Positions 32,124 through 39,052 of a stretch of DNA of 39,343 nucleotides are shown here, piece by piece (positions within the stretch are counted from its first letter, which is position 1; each line of letters begins with the position of its first letter). Made by a program: the position numbers and the translations under genes. Source of the DNA: a virus; the IMG/VR virus record IMGVR_UViG_3300025138_000106, positions 1-39,343 of that record. One strand, given 5' to 3'. The notes below the pieces were generated by a model. The model saw only the letters and a list, made by a program, of their open reading frames with translations, was not told the DNA's origin and made no database searches.

Positions 32124-33272
32124 TTATCCTATAAAAATTGTGTAAGGAACTTTATTTAATTCCTTTTGTAAAAAATCATTTTCGTTTGCTTTTCTTTCTA
32201 ATAAACTACTTCTTGATGTTTCATCAAAATATGTTCTTAATCTTTCTATTAAAGCATTTTTGTCTGCTGTTGCAGATGATAACAAATCAGCTTGATTTAA
32301 TGTTACATCTGAATCTGGGATTGGTATAGTAGAATATTTACCCCTAATATATCCTAACATTTCTTTAGCTATAGATAAAGTATATTCAAATATCCATTGT
32401 CTACCTATAGAATTAATTTGTGTATAAGTTGGGTTTTGGAAAGGTACATTACCTACATCAGTTATTACATTAGTACCATCTTTGTAAGGATTATTTCTTT
32501 CCGATTTTTTTATGTATTGAAAATAAAGTTTTGTAACGCTACCGTTAGGGATTGGAAAAATTTTTAATTGATTATTTACTAATTCAAAAGAATAATTTGA
32601 TTTTCTTATCTGGTCATTAAATTCTATTGCTTGAATGGTTTGTAAATCATAGTTAATTGGCATCATTAAGAAATTAATTGCAGGTGAATAGCTACCCCAA
32701 CCAAATGAGTCCATTAAATCAATCATTCCCGTACCTGTACCAGCATATGGATCAAAATATCTTGTTATTGCTGGTGGTGCTTCATAAAATATTTTTTTTA
32801 ATTCTATTGAGTCACTTGAACTAATGCTAGCACTTGCTTGTGCCCAAGCATTCATATCATAATCTTGTTTACCGCTTGTTAAATTTATTGAACCCGAATA
32901 CCATGTTACGTCACCACCTACTCCTGCTTCTACTCCATATTGTTCTGAGATCCTAACAACTCCAGCTAGATTTGGTGATATTAATTGATTATTAGGAACT
33001 GTTAATGAAGATGCTCCTTCTAAAGACAAATAATTTTCTCTTACTTTATAAGCATATAATTCATTTCCATATGTTGTAATTGCTTCTTCAAAAGCCGTAT
33101 AAAAAGATCCTGATTGTAATTCAACATCTGCTAAAGGATAACCTAAACGTCTTGCACAAAAGTCTGATACCTTATCTGAGTCTGTTTTAAAATCTAAATC
33201 ATTATCATAAAAACCAAAGGGTGTTTGGCCTACTGCAAATGTTGATGTACCTGTCCAAATTGGAATGTTCAT
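32124..33272 (-). CDS. 13: Neck protein (gp13-like)
   Basis: 382 residues, against 309 in T4. The N-terminal region contains SDFCARRLGYPLADVELQSG and FYTAFEEAITTYGNELYAYK, which matches the LG-x-P...VEL...AI..A...Y start of gp13-type head-completion proteins. Then come beta-rich parts (QLKIFPIPNGSVTKLYFQYI) and a helical C-terminus (EYTLSIAKEMLGYIRGKYST, SATADKNALIERLRTYFDET). Position before gp14- and gp15-like genes supports the call. It follows the small beta-rich 141-residue gene with an 11-base gap. Confidence 0.78.
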   Translation of the reverse strand: MNIPIWTGTSTFAVGQTPFGFYDNDLDFKTDSDKVSDFCARRLGYPLADVELQSGSFYTAFEEAITTYGNELYAYKVRENYLSLEGASSLTVPNNQLISPNLAGVVRISEQYGVEAGVGGDVTWYSGSINLTSGKQDYDMNAWAQASASISSSDSIELKKIFYEAPPAITRYFDPYAGTGTGMIDLMDSFGWGSYSPAINFLMMPINYDLQTIQAIEFNDQIRKSNYSFELVNNQLKIFPIPNGSVTKLYFQYIKKSERNNPYKDGTNVITDVGNVPFQNPTYTQINSIGRQWIFEYTLSIAKEMLGYIRGKYSTIPIPDSDVTLNQADLLSSATADKNALIERLRTYFDETSRSSLLERKANENDFLQKELNKVPYTIFIG

Positions 33273-33283
33273 AATATTTTAAA

Positions 33284-33709
33284 TTAAGTTGTTGCTATAA
33301 AATATTCTACTTTAGCAGAACTTCCTGAGGGTTCTACAAATACCGAGTTTATATCATTATAAGTAAAAGTATTAGTTAAACTGCCTGTTATGTCACTTGT
33401 TGATAACATAAATGTACCTCCAGCATCTATTTTAAAATTCATAAGTTCTGAAGATGAAGATACTTTTAAATTTATTGGTGTTGTTGTTGAATAATTTGAT
33501 ATTCTACCATATTTAAAACTTCCTGAGGTAAATGTACCTGCTCCTGGGGTGTTACTATATTGGAATATTGTAGTTTCACTTCCTGAGGGTACTGTAACTA
33601 TTCTATTATCGTAATTTTCTATATTAGGAATAGTTAAAACATAATCAGTACCTCTTTCAGTACCATTAAGTAATACTCGTTCTTTTAATAAAAGGGTAAA
33701 ATCAGCCAT
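33284..33709 (-). CDS. Small beta-rich virion protein, possible capsid decoration
   Basis: 141 residues, not recognised. The sequence is almost wholly beta-like and Ser/Thr-rich (TIPNIENYDNRIVTVPSGSE, YSTTTPINLKVSSSSELMNF, SSAKVEYFIATT) with no cysteine and little helix. It is expressed separately from the capsid gene: the capsid terminator lies just upstream, and an ATATTTAT element sits 12 bases before its ATG. Small beta proteins next to a major capsid gene are often decoration or cement proteins on the head. A neck or tail accessory is an equal alternative, because gp13-like follows. Confidence 0.65.
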   Translation of the reverse strand: MADFTLLLKERVLLNGTERGTDYVLTIPNIENYDNRIVTVPSGSETTIFQYSNTPGAGTFTSGSFKYGRISNYSTTTPINLKVSSSSELMNFKIDAGGTFMLSTSDITGSLTNTFTYNDINSVFVEPSGSSAKVEYFIATT

Positions 33710-33720
33710 AGCATTTTGTC

Positions 33721-33728
33721 ATAAATAT
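33721..33728 (-). promoter_or_regulatory. Late-type ATATTTAT element after the capsid terminator
   Basis: The coding strand reads TAATATTTATGAC, 12 bases before the ATG of the beta-rich gene and 20 bases after the end of the capsid terminator. This restarts transcription for the neck genes. Confidence 0.5.
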
Positions 33729-33747
33729 TAGAAAAATAAGGTAAGAT

Positions 33748-33778
33748 AAAAAAAGACCTGACTAAAAAGCCAGGTCTT
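33748..33778 (-). terminator. Rho-independent terminator after major capsid gene
   Basis: The coding strand has an 8-bp stem AAGACCTG / CAGGTCTT (33778-33771 and 33760-33753) with a 10-base loop, followed by a run of seven T overlapping the stem end. It lies 31 bases after the capsid stop. Confidence 0.9.
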
Positions 33779-33808
33779 AATTTTATGAATTTACTTTAAA
33801 AGTAATTA

Positions 33809-35479
33809 TTAAATCAAATCAGTGTTTGATACAAATACTCTACCGTAAAATTCTGGTCTGATCATCTTCTTAGCATATCTCGTTAATAGACCTTTTCTTG
33901 GTGTGAAAGTGTCTGGATCATATACTAATGGAGTCATAATCAATGGAATGTAAGGAGCAAATACAGCACCAGTTTCTAAGAATTGGTTACCTCTATATCC
34001 CATTAAAATAACATTTTCAGTCATGTAAGGGTTTTTATAGACATCGTATCTACTATTCATTTGTCCCATTTTCTGGATACCAAATGCAAATTTTCCTTTT
34101 GTAGCATCACCATCAGCATTTGAAGCAAATCCTGGGATTGATTCAATGATAGTAGCAACAGTTGGAGAAATAACTACAAAATTAGCACCACCTCTAAGAG
34201 TTTTCTGGTGAATTTTATTAGATACTTTTTGCATTTTAGTTCCTAAAGTTTGGAACCATTGTCCTTGTGTATTATAGAATCCTAGGTCTGTATATCCATC
34301 TTTATCTGAATTTAAGCCTTGGTTGTTTTTAGCATTCCAATACTCATCAGCAGCTGATGCATCTTGAATTAACATATCTAGAATTTCTAAATCAATTTCT
34401 AATGAAATATATTCACTCATGATTGAAGTAAGCTCAGCTTCAGCATCTAGTGCTTGGTAAGCATTCAAATCTTGTGCAAATTCTGGAGTCCATTGTGCTT
34501 TTAACTTTCTAGTTTTAGCAACAATTGCTTCAGATTTCATTTTGATATCAATTTGTGGGATAGCTAATGCATCCGCAGAAGTTGACTCTGCATTTGGTCT
34601 ACCAGCACCATTAGCATCTTCAAAATCACCTCTGTGATTATCTGATGGTTGTTGGTTATACAATACAAGGTTATCTCCTCCATTCAATGGTAAGTCTGTA
34701 CCATTAACTGAACCTGTAAAGATAAAGTTAATAGTTGTACCACTAACTGCAGTGTATTCTGGGAGTAATAAAGCTGTTGAAGCTTTACTAACAGCTGAAC
34801 CTGAAGATACAACAAATGCTCTAGCACCCTTATAATCAGGTCTTGATAAACTACCACCTGCAATTGCAACTTTGGTAAATTTACCAGCAGCAACTGAAGC
34901 AGATAATTCAGCTTTATAGTCTACATCAGACCAAGAAGCTGTTGTACATGTTGTTGAAAGAGAAGCTGAAAATTGATTTACTGAATAAGCAAATCTACCA
35001 GCACCATAAAGACCATTTGCTGGGTCTGCACCTGCACCTGGGTTTGTATCGCCGTACATTGAAGCGCTAGCTGCATATACATCTCCGGCAGGTCCGAAAT
35101 TTAATTCTTTTCCTTGTCCGTATTGGAAATCTAGGAAAAATACTAGACCAGAAGGTAAGTTCATTGGCTGAACTGAAACGAATTCTTTAGAAGCAATTTG
35201 TCCGAATACTTTTCTTACCAATGGTAAAGCAACACCTGCCCACTGTGCACCTTGGCCTACAGTAAATGTAGCACCACCTTGGTTAGTAGCAGATTGCTCA
35301 ACAACTAATTGCTTAGCTTGGTTTTCAAGTATCATAGACATATTATTCTTATGAACTTCGCTGTCGAATCCTTCTAATAGTCCTGTTTTTTCCCACTTGC
35401 CTGCTAATCTAGCAGCATCACTCTGAACATTTTTCCAATTGTTCGCAGAGCTTTCTAAAAGTGAATTTAATTGTGACAT
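33809..35479 (-). CDS. 23: Major capsid protein (gp23-like)
   Basis: 556 residues, against 521 in T4. Family features: the helical N-terminal arm (MSQLNSLLESSANNWKNVQS, MSMILENQAKQLVVEQSATN), then GVALPLVRKVFGQIASKEFV and LPSGLVFFLDFQYGQGKELN, and in the C-terminal half QWTPEFAQDLNAYQALDAEA... as KAQWTPEFAQDLNAYQALDA, ISLEIDLEILDMLIQDASAA and GGANFVVISPTVATIIESIP. It ends with LTRYAKKMIRPEFYGRVFVS. The N-terminal arm holds sites of the L-x-E type cut by T4-like prohead proteases (for example LLE before GF). Strong terminator downstream; scaffold gene upstream by 26 bases. Confidence 0.95.
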   Translation of the reverse strand: MSQLNSLLESSANNWKNVQSDAARLAGKWEKTGLLEGFDSEVHKNNMSMILENQAKQLVVEQSATNQGGATFTVGQGAQWAGVALPLVRKVFGQIASKEFVSVQPMNLPSGLVFFLDFQYGQGKELNFGPAGDVYAASASMYGDTNPGAGADPANGLYGAGRFAYSVNQFSASLSTTCTTASWSDVDYKAELSASVAAGKFTKVAIAGGSLSRPDYKGARAFVVSSGSAVSKASTALLLPEYTAVSGTTINFIFTGSVNGTDLPLNGGDNLVLYNQQPSDNHRGDFEDANGAGRPNAESTSADALAIPQIDIKMKSEAIVAKTRKLKAQWTPEFAQDLNAYQALDAEAELTSIMSEYISLEIDLEILDMLIQDASAADEYWNAKNNQGLNSDKDGYTDLGFYNTQGQWFQTLGTKMQKVSNKIHQKTLRGGANFVVISPTVATIIESIPGFASNADGDATKGKFAFGIQKMGQMNSRYDVYKNPYMTENVILMGYRGNQFLETGAVFAPYIPLIMTPLVYDPDTFTPRKGLLTRYAKKMIRPEFYGRVFVSNTDLI

Positions 35480-35505
35480 TTTAGTTTTTGTTTTTTATTA
35501 TTAAT

Positions 35506-36726
35506 TTATTTTAAACCTGCCAATTTTTGAAACCTTGCCACCATTGGGTCAGTTTTAATAATTGGGTTTTTAGTTTTAAAGTTTCCGGTTGGTCTTGATG
35601 CAGCACCTAAAGATTCTTTAATTGGGGATTTTTTAGTCTTTAAACCTTCGTTTAAAGTTTCAAATACCAATTTAGTTTCTTTAACTGTACCTGCTTTATC
35701 AAAAGCACCTAATACTTTGACTTTTTGACTCTCTGTCAAATTTTTACCTTTGAAGATTTTGTTTGTGTAAAGTAATTTTGCATTAAGCAAGTTTACTTCA
35801 GTTAAACTAGATTTAAGAGTATTAATAGTAGCATACGCTTCTTTTAATTCTTTTTCTTTTTCTTCTTCTAAACCTAAGAATCCTTTACCAGGTCTTGTAG
35901 CGGCTTTTTTACCAGATGAAGCATATTTTTTATTTTTTTCAAAATCCTCAGACCAATTTTTAATTGCGTCTAATGCTTTTGAACCTAAAGCTTTAAGGTC
36001 TACACCTGCTTGAGCTAAAGATTTCATTAAATCACCTCCAACTGATTTTTCACCAGTATCGTATGGGTTACCTTTTGAATATGTTCCACTTCCTGGAGTG
36101 CCAACTGCGGCCTCATCCATGTCTTCTTTTGATTCAGAAATTTCTACTTCTTCATCAGTTTCAACTTCAACGTCTACTTTATCTTCAACGTCTTCGTCTT
36201 CTTCGAAATTATCACCTGCTTCTAGCTCACCTGAGCTTACCATATCTGCAATTACGTCTTCGATAAAGTCTTTAAGGTCGTCGTCAGTCATGTCTTCAAG
36301 ATCAATTTCTTCATCTTTGTCTTCCATGTCTTCTTTTTCATCTTCCATACCATCTTCATAGCCTTCTTCCTCGGCATCTGTTCTGGCATCTTCGTCGATG
36401 TCCTCTTTTTCTTCGTCTAATTCGATTTCTGCTAAAATTTCGTCTAAGTTGATTTCATCTACATTTTCAGATTCTCTCATGTCCTCTGTTTCTTTTTCGA
36501 TTTTATCATCTTTACGATCGTCACCTTCAGCTTTTTCTTTCTTAGTCATCTCATCGATGTCTTCTTTCTCTTCATCTAATTCCATTTCTTCTAACTTTGC
36601 AGATAGCATAGATTTAAGTTGAGGAGTGAAAGCTTCTTCCAGTGCTGCTTTAGCATTTGCGATAGCGGTTTCTTTGACGGCTTTAGCGTCAGCGATAGCT
36701 TCTTTGAGAATGTCTCTCTTTGCCAT
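35506..36726 (-). CDS. 22: Prohead core scaffold protein (gp22-like), very acidic
   Basis: Internal scaffold around which the capsid forms, later degraded by the protease. 406 residues, longer than T4 gp22 (269). Begins MAKRDILKEAIADAKAVKET, a helical start. Residues about 45-205 are extremely rich in Glu and Asp, with LDEEKEDIDE occurring twice. Then a Gly/Ser-rich linker, a helical region (LKSLAQAGVDLKALGSK, ...EKELKEAYATINTLKSSLTE), and a C-terminus ending DPMVARFQKLAGLK, similar to the RFQKLAG-type ends of gp22 proteins. Position directly before the capsid gene is as in T4. The 143-base leader upstream carries two inverted repeats. Confidence 0.88.
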   Translation of the reverse strand: MAKRDILKEAIADAKAVKETAIANAKAALEEAFTPQLKSMLSAKLEEMELDEEKEDIDEMTKKEKAEGDDRKDDKIEKETEDMRESENVDEINLDEILAEIELDEEKEDIDEDARTDAEEEGYEDGMEDEKEDMEDKDEEIDLEDMTDDDLKDFIEDVIADMVSSGELEAGDNFEEDEDVEDKVDVEVETDEEVEISESKEDMDEAAVGTPGSGTYSKGNPYDTGEKSVGGDLMKSLAQAGVDLKALGSKALDAIKNWSEDFEKNKKYASSGKKAATRPGKGFLGLEEEKEKELKEAYATINTLKSSLTEVNLLNAKLLYTNKIFKGKNLTESQKVKVLGAFDKAGTVKETKLVFETLNEGLKTKKSPIKESLGAASRPTGNFKTKNPIIKTDPMVARFQKLAGLK

Positions 36727-36754
36727 TATCCTAAAATTTAATTGTTTGGGAAAT

Positions 36755-36772
36755 ACGTTTATTATGAAACGT
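36755..36772. repeat. Inverted repeat in scaffold leader
   Basis: ACGTTT, six-base spacer, AAACGT lies 29 bases before the scaffold start codon. It may be an operator or an RNA hairpin. Confidence 0.45.
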
Positions 36773-36793
36773 AATAGATTTATTTATTGTCTA

Positions 36794-36813
36794 ATACTAT
36801 ATAGAGATAGTAT
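36794..36813. repeat. Inverted repeat ATACTAT...ATAGTAT in scaffold leader
   Basis: A 7-bp stem with a six-base loop in the 143-base gap between the secreted protein gene and the scaffold gene. No T-run follows on the coding strand, so it is not a standard terminator. A short palindrome ATACGTAT lies at 36825-36832. Confidence 0.5.
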
Positions 36814-36869
36814 ATTTTACGATTATACGTATGTAAGAAATATTAAAGGTTAATGTTATTAATAAAAAT

Positions 36870-37466
36870 TTATTTTAAAAAACTTATTGTGTATATTGTT
36901 AATGTACCTAATATAGAACCTAAAAATGCAGCTTTACTATGTTTTCCCTTTTTTACTTGGTAAAATCCTACTCGTGTATATGGGTTAGTTATGTCTTTCA
37001 TTCCTATGTTTGTTCTTATAGTTAATGCACTTACAAATACTACATTCATAAAAAGTCCACCTATTGTTGGGTTTCGGGTAAGATTTCTTGTATTATATAA
37101 TGTATATCCAAATCCTAACCCATATCCTATAACTGCTATAGGAAAAGATTTTACTTTTTTATAAGCTAATGTTCGGCCTTCCATATATAATTCCATTTCT
37201 GGAATAGTATATACATTTCCTATTATTGGTTGGGGTTTGTATCTTATAATTCTAATACCCTTTTTTGTATATGAATATACATCTTGTTTGTATATTGAAT
37301 ATGTTGTAGGGATATTTATACGTGCATTTGTACTTTCTAATGTTAAGTTAACTTTATTTTCATAAAGAATTTTACCATATAAAGGAGGTTTATCGTATCT
37401 AATAATTATATCTTGGGATTTAAGTGTATTAGTAAATAATACTAATAGAAATAATAATTTTTTCAA
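36870..37466 (-). CDS. Secreted or membrane protein with Bacteroidetes-type signal peptide (cargo gene)
   Basis: 198 residues from a TTG start at 37464-37466. The only in-frame option further up is blocked by a stop (TGA at 37476-37478), and the signal peptide begins right at the TTG. Residues 1-18 (MKKLLFLLVLFTNTLKSQ) form a textbook signal peptide, ending SQ as often in Flavobacteriia. The mature part starts with a beta-rich segment (IIIRYDKPPLYGKILYENKV, IYKQDVYSYTKKGIRIIRYK). It later has hydrophobic stretches, FPIAVIGYGLGFGYTLYN, TIGGLFMNVVFVSALTI and AAFLGSILGTLTIYTISFL, that could be membrane helices. It lies between protease and scaffold genes, where T4 has none. A role at the host envelope, such as exclusion of other phages or masking of receptors, is possible but not shown. 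Confidence 0.7.
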   Translation of the reverse strand: MKKLLFLLVLFTNTLKSQDIIIRYDKPPLYGKILYENKVNLTLESTNARINIPTTYSIYKQDVYSYTKKGIRIIRYKPQPIIGNVYTIPEMELYMEGRTLAYKKVKSFPIAVIGYGLGFGYTLYNTRNLTRNPTIGGLFMNVVFVSALTIRTNIGMKDITNPYTRVGFYQVKKGKHSKAAFLGSILGTLTIYTISFLK

Positions 37467-37557
37467 GTTTAGCTTTCATTTAAATTGTGGATAAAAACTA
37501 ATTAAAAAAACCTATTCGCAGATACATATGTGGGGTAAATTCAACAATAAGTAATTT

Positions 37558-38157
37558 TTAAAATAGGGGGCAATTACCATTTGCACATAGTATTTCTGTT
37601 ACTATGCTGTTTGCTTTTGTGTAAGGGTTTGTTTGGATTTCTTTTCCTTCTCTTAATGGTGACATATATGAACCTGGATTAGATGGTGTTGAAACAAAAT
37701 CCCAACATAATAGTTCAAAATCATCTTGTACTTCCATCACACCATTACTTTCTTCTAACGAACCCATCCCTCGTGATGATACGCCTACGGTAATACCACT
37801 TTCAATTAATGCTTTTAATATATTTCCAGATGGTGTAGGTAATATTTCTATTTTACCCATTACATTATCTCCATCCCAATACATATCTTTTATATTGTGT
37901 GAAACATTTTTTAAATTAATTACCTGAGATTCTGGGTGGTCTAATTCACCTGTTGCTCTGTTTTCTCTAATTAATTCTTGGTACTTATCTATTTCTCTAT
38001 CCCATAATTCTTTAGAATAGTATCTACCATTACCATTTTTTATTTCAGCTGTAGCTAGTATACCTTCTACTAAGGGTAATCCTCTATCAGATTTGCCTTC
38101 GGTTAGTGAAATTGGGTTTGTTTTAAATGTTTGTGTTTCAATAAGTACTTGTTTCAT
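37558..38157 (-). CDS. 21: Prohead core protease (gp21-like)
   Basis: Serine protease that matures the head by cutting the scaffold, core and capsid proteins. 199 residues, against 212 in T4. Seen: the substrate/core strand LPLVEGILATAEIKNGNGRY, catalytic His74 in ATGELDHPES, and the catalytic Ser in ITVGVSSRGMGSL (S127 or S128), the order of T4 prohead proteases. The N-terminus contains SLTE-GKS (cut possible after E20), and later SPLREGK, both matching the L-x-E cleavage pattern, so self-processing is likely. It lies two bases before the start of the previous gene's stop region and 91 bases from the secreted-protein gene. Confidence 0.93.
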   Translation of the reverse strand: MKQVLIETQTFKTNPISLTEGKSDRGLPLVEGILATAEIKNGNGRYYSKELWDREIDKYQELIRENRATGELDHPESQVINLKNVSHNIKDMYWDGDNVMGKIEILPTPSGNILKALIESGITVGVSSRGMGSLEESNGVMEVQDDFELLCWDFVSTPSNPGSYMSPLREGKEIQTNPYTKANSIVTEILCANGNCPLF

Positions 38158-38158
38158 A

Positions 38159-39052
38159 TTATCCCATTTTAAGTCCTAAATGCTGTTCTATAAAACTCAT
38201 TATTTCATCTATTTCCATTCCTGCCTCATATGCTGCTTCAGCTGCGTCTGCTAAAGCTTCTATATGTATTGGAGCATTATCTTCAAATAATTCAGTATCA
38301 CCTATTTCTTTAGCTGCTGCTGCTGCTCTTTCCATTTCATCTGCTGTTGTTTTAGCATCATCAACATCACCATCAGCTTCATTTAAACCAAAATAATCCA
38401 TATAATTCATAGGTGAAAATCCACCTCCTGTTACTATACCACCTGCTATTGAAATTGAATGTTCTTTAAGTTTACCATAACCACTTGATTTATGTGGTCC
38501 TTTAGGTTCTTTAGGTTCGCCTAAAGCAACACTATCATCTGTGTATCCTATTTCTTCTCCAAATTGGCCATTTTTAGTATAATATATAGGATCTTTAGCT
38601 AAGTTTTTATAAACAATCTCTAGTAATTCTTGATCCGTTTTTCCTTCGTTTTTTGGTTCTTTTAATTCACAATAATAACCCATTTGAACTTGACCAAAGA
38701 TCATATTATTAGGATCTTTTTTATCTTTATAATCATAATTCTTTTCAGCATCTTCTTCTACTTCTTTAGATACTTTTTTTTCTTCAGCTTTTGCTTCTGC
38801 TTCAGCTAAGAATTTTTCAAATGCATTTTCGTATGATTCTTTTTTTCTACCTCCAAATGGATTACCTATCATAGGAGTGCCAACAAAATTCTCGGAGATT
38901 ATGTTTTTTTGTTTTAAAATAGTTGATGCCTCTTTAAAAGTTGAGTTAGATTTAATCAAATTAGGAAATTTCTTTTTTGCTTCTTTAAGGAAAACACCCT
39001 TATTTCCTTTATCTTCTTTAATTAATCTGTATTGTTCGGTTAGCGTTTTCAT
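38159..39052 (-). CDS. Probable prohead core or internal head protein, unknown
   Basis: 297 residues, no recognised name. The N-terminus is basic and helical (MKTLTEQYRLIKEDKGNKGV, FLKEAKKKFPNLI). Then an Ala/Glu/Lys-rich helix (FEKFLAEAEAKAEEKKVSKE), a middle domain (FGQVQMGYYCELKEPKNEGK, LLEIVYKNLAKDPIYYTKNG) and a Gly-rich SISIAGGIVTGGGFSPM. The C-terminal part is acidic and Ala-rich (HIEALADAAEAAYEAGMEID). The gene sits just before the prohead protease, the place where T4 keeps core proteins gp67 and gp68. Several L-x-E sites (LKE-A, LAE-A) could be cut by that protease. It overlaps the upstream gene's stop (ATGA). Confidence 0.65.
   Translation of the reverse strand: MKTLTEQYRLIKEDKGNKGVFLKEAKKKFPNLIKSNSTFKEASTILKQKNIISENFVGTPMIGNPFGGRKKESYENAFEKFLAEAEAKAEEKKVSKEVEEDAEKNYDYKDKKDPNNMIFGQVQMGYYCELKEPKNEGKTDQELLEIVYKNLAKDPIYYTKNGQFGEEIGYTDDSVALGEPKEPKGPHKSSGYGKLKEHSISIAGGIVTGGGFSPMNYMDYFGLNEADGDVDDAKTTADEMERAAAAAKEIGDTELFEDNAPIHIEALADAAEAAYEAGMEIDEIMSFIEQHLGLKMG

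Noticed and set aside
36063-36622. Several plus-strand open frames rich in Ser and Leu
   Set aside because: They are the reverse complement of the Glu/Asp-rich scaffold gene, which leaves the opposite strand open by codon composition.
37430-37479. ATG at 37477-37479 as start of a short leader peptide
   Set aside because: It gives only about 16 residues in a different frame from the secreted protein, with no sign of function.
37504-37542. Run of seven T after the protease gene as a terminator
   Set aside because: The sequence before the T run forms no stable stem by eye.
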